A stretch of 64,000 nucleotides of DNA, taken from contig NZ_JAELUG010000002.1 of assembly GCF_016429255.1 (NCBI RefSeq), positions 103,183 through 167,182 of the forward strand, written 5' to 3'. This DNA is from Rhizobium sp. ASV8 (lineage in GTDB: Bacteria; Pseudomonadota; Alphaproteobacteria; Rhizobiales; Rhizobiaceae). A model generated the notes under the pieces. It saw only the letters and a program-made list of their open reading frames with translations. It was not told the origin of the DNA and did not search any database. Position numbers and translations under genes: made by a program. Positions 26,811-35,913 of the stretch are shown here, piece after piece; position 1 is the first letter of the stretch, and each line of letters opens with the position of its first letter.

Positions 26811-28079
26811 CTACTGCGCCAGAAGACCTTCGCGCTTGAGGATGTTGTCGATCTCGCCGCTAGCTTCTTTGAGCATGGCGTCGATGGCGGCATCATCCTT
26901 GGCCAACGCCGGATTGGCGAACGCAGCCTCGAGGCGGGCGGCAAAGCGGGTCAGGATCTCGCTGGATGGTGCAATCGGCGGCAGGCTGAAATAGGTATAA
27001 TCGGCCGGCGGCGCGACGAAGGCTTCGAGAACCGGCTTCTTGGCGATGATCGCGGAAAAATCGACATTGCTGCGTGAAGGCAACCAGCCGACATTGTCCA
27101 GAAGCCATTGCAGATTTTCGGGCTCGTTGGTCTTCTGCACGAACTCCCAGGCAAGCTTGCTCTTGTCGTTATCAAGAGGCACGAAAAGCGATGCCGGCAC
27201 GACAAGAGACCCCGCCGGCAGCGGCGCAGTCGCGTATTTCAGATTGGGCGCCTTCTTGGCGATATCGCCGATGACCCAGGATTCGCGAATGAACATCGCC
27301 GTCTGCCCCAGCTCGAAAGCCTCGGCATCTGCCTTCATCTGCGGGCTGACTGTCTTGGCGACGAACAGCTGATCCAGATACTGCTTGAGAGCTTTGCGCC
27401 CGGCCTCGTTGGCAATGGCAGCCTTCCAGCCCTCGCCATCCTGCTCGACGAGCTTGCCGCCGAACTGGTGCAGATTGATCCAGAACTTCTCGCTGATCCC
27501 CTGGCCACCGCCGGACAGCCGCAACGACCAGCCGCTGATGGTGGGATTGCCCGAGGCATCGCGCTCGGTCAGCTTCGCGGCATATTGCGAATAATCGTCT
27601 GGCGTCTTCGGCGGGCCGGAAAGCCCGGCCTTGGCGAATTTCTCCGTATTGTAGTAGAGGGCTGATTGGCCGTGATAGAGCGGCACGCCATAGACATGCT
27701 CGCTGTCGGAAACGGCCGCGATATAGACCGGGCTGAAGTTCTTCGGGTCCTTCACGAAGGCGGTGACTGCTTCCGGCGCAGGCGCCAGCAGCCCTGACTG
27801 CACGTATCGCGGCGCCTCCGACTGCATTTCGACGATGTCGGCCGCCGAGCCTGCCGGCAACGCGAAAGCAAGCCGCTTCTCATGTTCCCGCAGGCTGATC
27901 GTTTCCACCTTCAATTCGAAATCCGGATGAGACGCCTTCATCTCGGCCGCAACGTGATTGTAAAAGGGCTCGAGCTCGGGAGAGCCGCCCCAAAGGGTCA
28001 AGGTCTGAGCCTGTACCGAACAGGCAAGACCGGCGAGCATTGCGGCGAGCGAGACTGTCTTCAAAAAGTGCGATGCCAT
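26811..28079 (-). CDS. Carbohydrate ABC transporter substrate-binding protein (family 1)
   Basis: This 422-residue periplasmic protein starts at ATG 28079 after GAAGAGGAGAACTGAA; a GTG at 28097 would include the ribosome site. The signal peptide ends near SVQA. The mature protein begins QTLTLWGGSPELEPFYNHVAAEMKASHPDFELKVE, as in UgpB/MalE-type family 1 proteins. It probably binds an oligosaccharide; the operon's NagA/NagB and UxuA/UxuB suggest N-acetylglucosamine and hexuronate content, which is inference. Confidence 0.9.
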   Translation of the reverse strand: MASHFLKTVSLAAMLAGLACSVQAQTLTLWGGSPELEPFYNHVAAEMKASHPDFELKVETISLREHEKRLAFALPAGSAADIVEMQSEAPRYVQSGLLAPAPEAVTAFVKDPKNFSPVYIAAVSDSEHVYGVPLYHGQSALYYNTEKFAKAGLSGPPKTPDDYSQYAAKLTERDASGNPTISGWSLRLSGGGQGISEKFWINLHQFGGKLVEQDGEGWKAAIANEAGRKALKQYLDQLFVAKTVSPQMKADAEAFELGQTAMFIRESWVIGDIAKKAPNLKYATAPLPAGSLVVPASLFVPLDNDKSKLAWEFVQKTNEPENLQWLLDNVGWLPSRSNVDFSAIIAKKPVLEAFVAPPADYTYFSLPPIAPSSEILTRFAARLEAAFANPALAKDDAAIDAMLKEASGEIDNILKREGLLAQ

Positions 28080-28121
28080 TTCAGTTCTCCTCTTCACGAA
28101 TTGGACCTTCGTGGTCGATTA

Positions 28122-29198
28122 TTATTGGATATTGTCCGGCACCCTTGCGCCGGTTGCCTTATCGAACAGATGCGCGCCGGCGGCCGAGAGTTTCAAACTC
28201 AGCGCTATACCGGGCTTGTCGGCTAGGCGCTCCCGAATGACGGCGACGATTTCCTCGCCGCCAAGCGTAAGGCTCACATGGCTTTCCGCGCCGGTCGGCT
28301 CGACAGAAACAAGCTTCGCCGTCACGGCAGACGGATCGGCGGGGTCGCAAAGATCCAGCGCCTCGGGACGAATACCGAGCAGCAACTCTCCGGTGGATCG
28401 GGGCAAGTTTTGCGGAAGTGGGATGGCGGTGCCGTCCTGCGTAATGAAGGCGGATCCCGTAATGCTGCCCGCCAGAATATTCATCGACGGGGAGCCGATG
28501 AAGCCGGCAACGAAGACATTGGCCGGGCGATCGTAAAGCTCCAGCGGCGAGCCGATCTGTTCGACCACGCCACCCTGCATGACAACGATCCTGTCCGCCA
28601 TGGTCAGCGCTTCCACCTGATCGTGTGTGACATAGATCATCGTATTGCCGAGCCGGCGATGCAGGGACCTGATCTCGGAGCGCATCTTCACACGCAACTT
28701 TGCATCGAGATTGGACAACGGCTCATCGAACAGGAAGACTTTCGGCTTGCGCACGATCGCCCGTCCCATGGCAACACGCTGTCGCTGCCCGCCGGAAAGC
28801 TGCTTCGGATAGCGCTTGAGATGATCACTCAGGCCAAGGGTGGCTGCCGCCGCCTCCACCTCCCTGCGGATCTGATCCGCCGGAGCCCGACGCAACTTCA
28901 TGGAAAAAGCCATGTTGTCGTGTACGGTCATGTGCGGATAGAGCGCATAGTTCTGGAAAACCATCGCGATATCGCGGTCCTTGGAATCGACCTCGTTGAT
29001 CACCCGTCCGTCGATCAGGATTTCCCCATCGGAGACATCCTCCAACCCGGCGATCATGCGCAGCAAGGTAGACTTGCCGCAGCCCGATGGTCCGACGAGC
29101 ACGACGAACTCACCATCCTCCATGGTGATTTCCAGATCGCGCAACGCATGAAAGTCGCCGTAATGTTTATGCAGTTTGCGGATTTCGACGCGTGCCAT
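28122..29198 (-). CDS. ugpC: Sugar ABC transporter ATPase (UgpC/MsmK type)
   Basis: This 358-residue ATPase has Walker [10 protein letters not shown], signature [15 protein letters not shown], Walker [17 protein letters not shown] and a C-terminal MalK-type TOBE regulatory domain. The start is the ATG at 29198 ([16 protein letters not shown]), 2 nt after the nagA stop; the longer frame is rejected. Proteins of this type often serve several sugar importers, so it may also power the ATPase-less transporter at 56443-59641. The gene symbol is by family resemblance. Confidence 0.9.
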   Translation of the reverse strand: MARVEIRKLHKHYGDFHALRDLEITMEDGEFVVLVGPSGCGKSTLLRMIAGLEDVSDGEILIDGRVINEVDSKDRDIAMVFQNYALYPHMTVHDNMAFSMKLRRAPADQIRREVEAAAATLGLSDHLKRYPKQLSGGQRQRVAMGRAIVRKPKVFLFDEPLSNLDAKLRVKMRSEIRSLHRRLGNTMIYVTHDQVEALTMADRIVVMQGGVVEQIGSPLELYDRPANVFVAGFIGSPSMNILAGSITGSAFITQDGTAIPLPQNLPRSTGELLLGIRPEALDLCDPADPSAVTAKLVSVEPTGAESHVSLTLGGEEIVAVIRERLADKPGIALSLKLSAAGAHLFDKATGARVPDNIQ

Positions 29199-29200
29199 GC

Positions 29201-30364
29201 TTATTCCCCTGGTGTCTTCTTGGGCGAAGCGGCAAAGTCCGCTCCCGATACCGTTGCACACAGACGCAAGTGACGATCTCCCGGCACCCAATGGAAAGCG
29301 ATGAAATCGGCTGCCGCGCCCTCGACGAAGCCCGTTTCCAGACCAAGCGCCCTCGCCGGGTTGACCGCCGCCATGGTGACCGCATCGCCGAGGCTGAAGC
29401 CTTCGAGGCTTGCTGCCAGAGCAACGCCATCGGCAAGCGGCGTCGCGGCGCCTGCAAGCGTCGCCATTCCCACCATCGACAGGCGTCCATCAGCCGACAG
29501 CTCGACGTCACCGCCGATGGGCTGGCGATAGCGGCCAGGCGCCATTCCGGCGAGCGCAACCATATCGCTGACGAGGATCGACCGCTCCACGCCTTTTGCT
29601 CTCAGCATCGCGGTCAACGTTTCGCGATCGAGATGATGGCCATCGGCGATGAACATCGCCTGCAAGTTCAAATTTGCCAGTTGCGCCCATAGGAGATTGG
29701 GGTGGCGGGGCAGTGTCGAGGCAATGCCGTTGCCGAGATGCGTGCTGAAGCCTGCACCGGCCTGCACAGCCCTGGCGATGTCAGTCGTGTCGGCCGCGGA
29801 GTGCCCAATGGAGACAAGGCATCCTCCTGCGCGGGCGTGGCGAATGAAGGCATCCGCGCCTTCTGTAGCCGGGCACAGCGTTACCAATTTCACCAGATTG
29901 CCGGATGCCTCCTGCCATTGGTCGAACTCGTCGCATGAGGGTTCGCGGACATGGTCACGCGGATGCGCACCACGCGCGCCGTCTTGCGACGAGATGAAAG
30001 GTCCCTCGACATGGATGCCGGGTATCATGCCGGTGAGCCAGGCATGCTTCCGGCGCGCACCGGCAATGACGGAAAGTGCATTGCAGATCGCCTCTTGAGA
30101 GGCCGTGATCACGGTCGGCAGAAAGGCCCTGACGCCCTGTTCCCGCATTCCCTTTGCAACAGCACAAACTGTTTCTTCGTCGATATCGGCACGGTTGAAG
30201 TCATGACCGCCCCATCCGTTGACCTGCAGGTCAACCAGGCCAGGCGCCAGCCAGGGAAGGTCTTCACCGTTCGAGCCTTCCAGCTTCCTGACGGCGGCAA
30301 TCCGGCCGTCACTCACGGTCAGCTCAAGGATATCTCCTGATATTGCGTGCCGTCCGACGATCAT
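29201..30364 (-). CDS. nagA: N-acetylglucosamine-6-phosphate deacetylase
   Basis: This 387-residue amidohydrolase has HVEGPFIS (metal-binding Glu near residue 120), [18 protein letters not shown] and the [11 protein letters not shown] catalytic Asp region, which together define NagA. It hydrolyses GlcNAc-6-P to glucosamine-6-P and acetate. It overlaps nagB by 4 nt (ATGA) and precedes the ATPase by 2 nt, so it is firmly inside the transporter operon. Confidence 0.93.
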   Translation of the reverse strand: MIVGRHAISGDILELTVSDGRIAAVRKLEGSNGEDLPWLAPGLVDLQVNGWGGHDFNRADIDEETVCAVAKGMREQGVRAFLPTVITASQEAICNALSVIAGARRKHAWLTGMIPGIHVEGPFISSQDGARGAHPRDHVREPSCDEFDQWQEASGNLVKLVTLCPATEGADAFIRHARAGGCLVSIGHSAADTTDIARAVQAGAGFSTHLGNGIASTLPRHPNLLWAQLANLNLQAMFIADGHHLDRETLTAMLRAKGVERSILVSDMVALAGMAPGRYRQPIGGDVELSADGRLSMVGMATLAGAATPLADGVALAASLEGFSLGDAVTMAAVNPARALGLETGFVEGAAADFIAFHWVPGDRHLRLCATVSGADFAASPKKTPGE

Positions 30365-31140
30365 GCTGCTCTCCGAAAGACGTCGGGCGTGGAAGCCTCA
30401 TCGAGATAGAGCACGGCTTGCGGATGTCGCCGTAAGATACTGGCCGGGCAATCCTCGGTGATCGGTCCAGTCAGCATCCGTGTGACCGCGATCTTCTTCA
30501 GCGCACCGGGGACGACGGAAATCACTCGCCCGGCCGACAGCAGAGCGGGGATCGTTACGGTAATTGCCTGTTGCGGCACATCGGCCAGACTTGCGAAACA
30601 TTCGTCCTCCACCTGCTGGAGGCGGCAGTCCTCAGCGAGCGTGACAACTTTGACGCTCTGCCGATCCTGGAAACGGGCGTCCGGCGGGTCGTTGAAGGCA
30701 AGATGTCCGTTCATGCCGACGCCGAGGCAAACGAGATCGAGCGGCTCTTCCGCAAGCCTTCCGGCATAGTCGGCCGCGCAGGCCTCCGGCGAAGAAAAGC
30801 CATGGGGCTCGATACGGTGGATTTTTCCAAACGGGACCAGCGTAAAGAGATGGCGATCCAACCAGTTGGCGAAACGCGCTGCATGATCAATGCCCAGGCC
30901 GATATATTCATCCATGTGAAACGCCGTGATCCGGCTCCAGTCGATATCCGCAGCATTGCGCAAAAGCGCGAGCGTATCCTGCTGGCTCGGAGCAGCCGCG
31001 AACATGACGCTCACGCGCGTCTTTCTAGCAAGAAGTTCGCGCAAGGCCGCGGCCAAATCGCGGCTTGCCGCTTCCGCCATTTCGTCGCGGGACGAATAGC
31101 TTTGGGTGGCGAGACGATCTGTGTGCCATGCAAGCGGCAT
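30361..31140 (-). CDS. nagB: Glucosamine-6-phosphate deaminase
   Basis: This 259-residue enzyme has TAFHMDEYIGLGIDHAARFANWLDRHL and LVCLGVGMNGHLAFNDPP, the NagB active-site signatures. It converts glucosamine-6-P to fructose-6-P and ammonia. AGGGAG precedes ATG 31140. It is the first gene of the minus-strand operon; a LacI-type operator lies 36 nt upstream. No GlcNAc kinase or PTS gene is in the window, so phosphorylation must be supplied elsewhere. Confidence 0.93.
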   Translation of the reverse strand: MPLAWHTDRLATQSYSSRDEMAEAASRDLAAALRELLARKTRVSVMFAAAPSQQDTLALLRNAADIDWSRITAFHMDEYIGLGIDHAARFANWLDRHLFTLVPFGKIHRIEPHGFSSPEACAADYAGRLAEEPLDLVCLGVGMNGHLAFNDPPDARFQDRQSVKVVTLAEDCRLQQVEDECFASLADVPQQAITVTIPALLSAGRVISVVPGALKKIAVTRMLTGPITEDCPASILRRHPQAVLYLDEASTPDVFRRAA

Positions 31141-31175
31141 TTGCTGTGCTCCCTGTGTCGTTGCTTCAAGCTATT

Positions 31176-31189
31176 TGCAACCGATTGCA
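31176..31189. promoter_or_regulatory. LacI-type operator near nagB
   Basis: TGCAA-CCGA-TTGCA is a perfect 5-bp-arm palindrome 36 nt before the nagB start codon. With the site at 31296-31309 it matches TGCAACCG(A/C)TT(G/T)CA, typical of LacI-family operators, and the LacI gene at 33342 is the likely binder. Confidence 0.65.
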
Positions 31190-31295
31190 TAAGTCAATAG
31201 GCCAAATATCGACTTCTTAAGATTATCATTACAGCGACGACGCAGAAGTCGCTGCCTTTTATGCTGTCTACGTTCGAATCCTCTTGCAATCCGTA

Positions 31296-31309
31296 TGAAA
31301 GCGGTTGCA
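31296..31309. promoter_or_regulatory. LacI-type operator near the oxidoreductase operon
   Basis: TGAAA-GCGG-TTGCA (reverse strand TGCAACCGCTTTCA) matches the nagB-proximal site at 12 of 14 positions. It lies 37 nt before the GTG start of the first oxidoreductase, so each divergent operon has its own copy. Confidence 0.6.
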
Positions 31310-31346
31310 TAAATGTGCAACAAAGTCGGCACCAAGGGAGATAGAT

Positions 31347-32384
31347 GTGACGGCAATCAAAGTCGGATTGGTTGGGCCGGGAACGATCGGCAGGGTGCAT
31401 CGCGACGCGATCGCGGCCGTGGAAGGAATGGTGCTGACCGCCGTGGCCGGAGGGACTGCGGAGGAATTGGCAGCATTCGGGACGTTACCCGATGTGCAAT
31501 TCTTCGACGACGCATCGACCATGATCGGCGATGCCGATCTGGATGCAATTGTCATTGCGACCCCGAGCGGCTCCCACTATGTCCCCGCCCGTGCCGCGCT
31601 CGACAAGGGCTTGCATGTCGTTGTCGAAAAGCCGCTTGCGGTCGATCTCGAAGAGGCAATCGACCTTTATCGCCGCTCCATCGCCGCTGATCTCGTTTGC
31701 TCGACCATGTCCCAACGACGGTTGGAAGCTCAACATCAGGACATTCATCGCCGCTTGCATGCAGGCGAACTCGGCCGGCCTATCGCCATCGAAGGTCAGG
31801 TCTACTGGCATCGCGCCGACGCATATTACGATGAAAAGCCATGGCGTAAGCTTGATGCGCAGGGCGGCGGGTCGCTCTTCAACCAGGGCATTCACACGCT
31901 CGACCTGATGCTTTGGCTTTTCGGCCCCGTTGCCAGCGTCACGGCAGAGGCCACGAACATGGCCGGACGAGCAGGTGGCAGCGAGGATTTCTGCCAGGCA
32001 CTTCTGCTCTTCGAAAACGGTGCGCGCGGCACGCTCGTTACCAGCACGGCGACACCTCCCGGCCGGCCGGCCGCCCTCATGTTGTTTACCGATCAAGGGC
32101 ACGTGGCGCTCAATCACACCGATGTCGTCGACTGGAGCTTTGCAGGCCAGCCCTTGCCGGCCGCAGCGGATTCCTCGATCAAGAGCGCAGCCGGGAGCCA
32201 GGTCGGTATCGGCATTCGCGGCCATGTCGACCAATGGGAGGATGTCAGGGATGCCATTCTCGGCGACCGCCCCGCGCGGATCACTTTCCGCGACGGACTT
32301 GAAGCAGTGCGCGTGATCACCGCCATCTATCGTTCCGCCGAAACCGGCCGGCGGGTCGCAATGAGTGAAATCGGAGGCGCATGA
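31347..32384 (+). CDS. Gfo/Idh/MocA-family oxidoreductase
   Basis: This 345-residue NAD(P)-dependent enzyme starts at GTG 31347, which has AAGGGAG 6 nt upstream. The Rossmann motif is IKVGLVGPGTIGRVHRDAI, the catalytic Lys is in VVVEKPLAVD, and the C-terminal domain has LDAQGGGSLFNQGIHTLDLMLWLFG with the usual H near LD. Family members oxidise sugars, inositols or sugar acids. It is the first gene of an operon with a second such enzyme and LacI. Confidence 0.88.
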   Translation: MTAIKVGLVGPGTIGRVHRDAIAAVEGMVLTAVAGGTAEELAAFGTLPDVQFFDDASTMIGDADLDAIVIATPSGSHYVPARAALDKGLHVVVEKPLAVDLEEAIDLYRRSIAADLVCSTMSQRRLEAQHQDIHRRLHAGELGRPIAIEGQVYWHRADAYYDEKPWRKLDAQGGGSLFNQGIHTLDLMLWLFGPVASVTAEATNMAGRAGGSEDFCQALLLFENGARGTLVTSTATPPGRPAALMLFTDQGHVALNHTDVVDWSFAGQPLPAAADSSIKSAAGSQVGIGIRGHVDQWEDVRDAILGDRPARITFRDGLEAVRVITAIYRSAETGRRVAMSEIGGA

Positions 32385-33376
32385 TGCCCATCAAGAAGCT
32401 CGCAATCCTCGGCGCCGCCCATGGCCACATCAGCTATGTGACAGACGCGCTTGCCACGCGCTCGGACGTCGAGCTGGTCGCTCTTGCCGATCACGATGAG
32501 GCACGGCGGGCCAGTTATGCCGGGAAGCTTGGCGTTCCCGGCTATGCCGACATGACGTCGCTGCTCGAGCGGCATGATGTCGATGCGGTGGCCGTGATCG
32601 CCGAACCCGGACTTCGTGCCGGGTTGATCGAAGCCTGCCTGGAACGGGGGCTTTTCGTCATCGCCGATAAGCCCTTGGCTTTGACCGTGGAAGAGGTGGA
32701 CAGAATCGCCAAGGCCGACGGCGGCCGCAACCGTGTGGCCCTGATGCTGGAGAAGCGCTTCTATCCTGTCACGCGCAAAGCGCGTGAGCTTTTCCTTGGC
32801 GGTGAAATCGGCGATCTCGTCGCCATCACCTCCACAGGCCCGCACAAGCTGCTGCCGTCAGCAAGACCCGCCTGGTTTTTCGACCACACACTCTATGGCA
32901 GCATCGTGAACGATCTCGCTGTTCACGACATCGATCTTGTCCTATGGCTGACGGGCGCACATTCGGGCCGCGTCAGTGGTTGGAAAAGTCCCGGCCATCC
33001 CAAGCAACACGCGGGATTTGCTCTGGCCGGCCGTGCGCTGCTGACATTGGAGACTGGTTTGCAGGCTGTGATCGACATGGATTGGAGGCAGCCCGAGGCC
33101 GCAGCAAGGCACGGCGATTACGCCATGCGCCTCGTCGGCACGCGCGGGCGAATGGATATTCTCTTCGGGGAAGGCCGCCTTCTTGTCGAGACCGACAGCC
33201 GGAGCCTTTGGCAACCGGATCTACCTGCCGCGATCGGCCCTGCAGACGACGCCCTCGACGCATTGACGGGCAAGGCACCCTTGCAGGTTTCGACCGCAGA
33301 GGCTCTTCTGGCGAGCCGCATCGCGGCTCTTGCCGCCGCAAGTGCCGAAGAGGGAGGGCACGACTATCGCTGGTAG
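32381..33376 (+). CDS. Gfo/Idh/MocA-family oxidoreductase (second)
   Basis: The 331-residue protein overlaps the previous gene by 4 nt (ATGA) and has GGAGG before the start. It shows KKLAILGAAHGHISYVTDAL as the dinucleotide-binding loop (GAAHGH is an unusual version of GxGxxG), catalytic Lys in VIADKPLAL, and IVNDLAVHDIDLVLWLTG. It differs from its neighbour and may act on a different intermediate of the same sugar pathway. Substrate unknown. Confidence 0.87.
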   Translation: MMPIKKLAILGAAHGHISYVTDALATRSDVELVALADHDEARRASYAGKLGVPGYADMTSLLERHDVDAVAVIAEPGLRAGLIEACLERGLFVIADKPLALTVEEVDRIAKADGGRNRVALMLEKRFYPVTRKARELFLGGEIGDLVAITSTGPHKLLPSARPAWFFDHTLYGSIVNDLAVHDIDLVLWLTGAHSGRVSGWKSPGHPKQHAGFALAGRALLTLETGLQAVIDMDWRQPEAAARHGDYAMRLVGTRGRMDILFGEGRLLVETDSRSLWQPDLPAAIGPADDALDALTGKAPLQVSTAEALLASRIAALAAASAEEGGHDYRW

Positions 33377-34421
33377 GAGGGATCCGAAGACGAGGGTAAA
33401 GCCGACGCTGGATGAGATCGCCGAGCGTGCCAATACGTCCCGCTCGACGGTGTCGCGCGCGTTCAGCCGGCCGGACCTGCTTAATCCAAAGACCGTCGCG
33501 CAGATCCTCGCGATCGCCGAGGAGATCGGTTATCGACCAAACAATATGGCCCGCGCGCTATCGACAGGCCGGACAGGCAATATCGGCCTGCTGGTGCCCG
33601 ATATCGCCAATCCGTTCTTTCCGCCGCTCATCAAGGCCATCCAGAGCCAGGCCGATGCGCTCGGACTCTGCCTGTTTCTCGGCTCCTCCGGCGAAAGCGG
33701 TGCGCGGGAAAACACGCTCTTCGAGCGGCTTGCCGGGCAGACCGACGGGATTATTCTGGCGTCGACGCGCCTGAGCGAGGCGCAGGTTAGGACCCATGCC
33801 GCTCGCCATCCCATCACACTGATCAATCGCGATATGGTCGGTCTGCCGCGCGTGCTGATCGATACGCAGGCGGCAGTGATGGAAGCTGTCGGCTTCCTGG
33901 CCGAGAACGGCCACCGCCACATCGCTTATCTCTCAGGCCCGAAAGAATCCTGGTCCAATCAGCAGCGTATGGAGGCGGCGACCGAGGCATGCCGTCGGAC
34001 GGAGATCCGCCTTTCGATCATCCCCCTATCCGAACCGAGCTTCGAGGGTGGCGAAACGGCGGCCGAGCAAGCCGTCGCGGCCGGCGTGACTGCAATCCTG
34101 GCGTTCGACGATCTGACGGCCCAAGGGGCGCATGCACGGCTCTCGGCCCTGGGGGTCGCTATCCCCAGGGATATAAGCCTTATCGGATGCGATGACGCTT
34201 TGCCCGCCATGACCTACCCCGCTCTTTCGACCTTGAGCGGCCTTTCGCAGGAGGCCGGACGGCATGCCTTGAAGCTTCTCTGCGACGCCATCGAACACAG
34301 GGACGGTTCGCAAGACATGAAGGTCGTTCTGGGCGCTCGCTTCATACTCCGCGACACAGCCGGCCCGGCTCCATCTGAGCCAAGGGCTGACCCAATCCCG
34401 GTCAACGATCGGAATCGATGA
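33342..34421 (+). CDS. LacI-family transcriptional regulator
   Basis: The HTH TLDEIAERANTSRSTVSRAFSRPDLLNPKTVAQILAIAEEIGYRPNNMARALSTGRTGNIGLLVPD is typical, followed by the sugar-binding core. The start is uncertain. No ATG exists near the HTH. GTG 33342 (used here) overlaps the previous gene by 35 nt without a ribosome site, while a perfect AGGAGG at 33375-33380 is followed after 9 nt by an in-frame ACG (33390), a rare start codon that would give TRVKPTLDEIA. It likely represses both divergent operons through the sites at 31176 and 31296. Its 3' end overlaps the convergent phosphatase gene by 20 nt. Confidence 0.88.
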   Translation: MPKREGTTIAGRRDPKTRVKPTLDEIAERANTSRSTVSRAFSRPDLLNPKTVAQILAIAEEIGYRPNNMARALSTGRTGNIGLLVPDIANPFFPPLIKAIQSQADALGLCLFLGSSGESGARENTLFERLAGQTDGIILASTRLSEAQVRTHAARHPITLINRDMVGLPRVLIDTQAAVMEAVGFLAENGHRHIAYLSGPKESWSNQQRMEAATEACRRTEIRLSIIPLSEPSFEGGETAAEQAVAAGVTAILAFDDLTAQGAHARLSALGVAIPRDISLIGCDDALPAMTYPALSTLSGLSQEAGRHALKLLCDAIEHRDGSQDMKVVLGARFILRDTAGPAPSEPRADPIPVNDRNR

Positions 34422-35088
34422 TCACTTCTTCGCCGAAGGCTCCGTTCTTCGGCATGGGCTTATAGGTCGTGTTGGATGCGCGAAGCACGCGGATCGGGCG
34501 AGCTCCAACCTCCATGGCTTGACGCATGTCGCCATCGGCATCGCCATAGTAGATCTTCACTCCATGTTCCCGCAGGAATGCGGTTTTGGTACTGTCGCCA
34601 GCCGTGAAGACCACAGGACTGATCGTGTCCATCTTGAAATCGCGCTTGATCGTCTCGGTCAGCCGCTCGCCCGGGCTCTTGGTCCGGCCTGTGATGAAAT
34701 AAATCGTGTCGCCGCGTTTCGTATGCATCGCAATCAGCTTGGCGGCGACCTCTTTCGGCAGTGAATAATTCATGTCGCAATTGGCGTTGATGTCGGCCCA
34801 GAATGCATCGTTCTTCAGATAATCGTAGCTGCCTGGCGAATATTTCTGCTGGCCGTAGAAAAAGCAGGGGCTGGAAAACAGGACGGTATCGTCGATATCG
34901 AAACCAACCGTCATAGGCGCATGGCCTTCCAGAGACTTTTCGATCTGCTCGACACTCACCCAATGAATCGGATCGCGATGCGTCAAGGCGTCCTGTGTCA
35001 CGCCAGCAAAGGCTGCCTCCTCGGCAAAGGCAGGCTGGGCGCCCAGAAGCGCCGCGATGATGATGAGGCAAGGCGAAAAGCGTGTCAT
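34402..35088 (-). CDS. aphA: Class B acid phosphatase (AphA type)
   Basis: The 228-residue periplasmic HAD-superfamily phosphatase starts at ATG 35088; the signal peptide ends near PAFA. It has VGFDIDDTVLFSSPCFFYG (nucleophile DxDxT), INANCDMNYSLP, IYFITGRTKSPGE and KIYYGDADGDM, matching E. coli AphA. It dephosphorylates a broad range of organic phosphomonoesters. A longer frame upstream lacks a ribosome site. It is convergent with and overlaps the LacI gene by 20 nt. Confidence 0.9.
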   Translation of the reverse strand: MTRFSPCLIIIAALLGAQPAFAEEAAFAGVTQDALTHRDPIHWVSVEQIEKSLEGHAPMTVGFDIDDTVLFSSPCFFYGQQKYSPGSYDYLKNDAFWADINANCDMNYSLPKEVAAKLIAMHTKRGDTIYFITGRTKSPGERLTETIKRDFKMDTISPVVFTAGDSTKTAFLREHGVKIYYGDADGDMRQAMEVGARPIRVLRASNTTYKPMPKNGAFGEEVIIDSDR

Positions 35089-35277
35089 CCAGTCTCTCCG
35101 TTCCGTATTTTGCATGTCACATAACTGTCGTAAAACTGTCATAGTTAAGCCGACCGCAAAGATCGCCGCAAGGACGAGGTGGCCGTTTTCGGTGGATATG
35201 TCTGCGGTCGCGCCGACGAGCCACGATGCCGCCGGCTTCCACAAGAGGCGGGTCGCTCGGGCGGCAAGATGGGCTTC

Positions 35278-35913
35278 TCAGGACTTTGCGGTCTGGGCGC
35301 CGGGGTGAAAATCCCTCTGATGTCGAAGTGGCGCATCGCCGAACAAACCAAAGGCCTGAACGACCATGCCGGTCGGTATGTCGAGGTTTCTCGCGATGCC
35401 GCTGCCTTTCAAGACCCCTCCGCGCTTGTCCGGATCCGGTTCACGATAGGAACCGCCTCCCCCCAATCGACATTGCTGGACACGGATCGGCCCAAGCACC
35501 TGGGCGCCGTCGCCAAGTTGCGCATCCTTTGCGATCGATCCACCGCCGTTGAGCCGCGCATTGTCTCCAACGGCGATTACGTCTCCTTCATTGTCGGCAA
35601 TGAACGTAAACCCACCCTCCTGGCCGATATCGCAGTTTGATCCGATAGAGACCGAACCGGCCTGTGCTACAACGCGCGTCCCACTATGGAGGACCGTCGA
35701 CGATCCGACGGCAACCGAGCCGGCCTCCCCGACCATGATCGTGACATTGGGCCAGAGGAAGACGCCTGCCGCAAGCTCAGCCCGGTTCGACACTAAAGTC
35801 GAGAATGGATCAATAACAGTAACTCCGCGGGCACGGAGCGCAAGCACGCCTTCAACCGTCAGGAATCCTTGAAGACGTCGGTTTTCGTCGATACTGGCGA
35901 TCAACTCATGCAT
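35278..35913 (-). CDS. GlmU-like left-handed beta-helix protein
   Basis: This protein of about 211 residues starts at ATG 35913 (GTG 35925 possible), overlapping the CofD/YvcK gene. It begins with a helix (GFLTVEGVLALRARGVTVIDPFSTLVSNRAEL) like the linker before the GlmU acetyltransferase domain and then has hexapeptide turns (VAVGSSTVLHSGTRVVAQAGSVSIGSNCDIG). GGGG near residue 155 and an acidic/basic loop follow. The uridylyltransferase half of GlmU is absent. It may be an acyltransferase or a ligand-binding protein for UDP-GlcNAc-like molecules; inference. Confidence 0.7.
   Translation of the reverse strand: MHELIASIDENRRLQGFLTVEGVLALRARGVTVIDPFSTLVSNRAELAAGVFLWPNVTIMVGEAGSVAVGSSTVLHSGTRVVAQAGSVSIGSNCDIGQEGGFTFIADNEGDVIAVGDNARLNGGGSIAKDAQLGDGAQVLGPIRVQQCRLGGGGSYREPDPDKRGGVLKGSGIARNLDIPTGMVVQAFGLFGDAPLRHQRDFHPGAQTAKS

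Noticed and set aside
31305..31346. TTG start of the first oxidoreductase at 31305
   Set aside because: It falls inside the operator at 31296-31309; GTG 31347 has a good ribosome site and starts right at the Rossmann strand.
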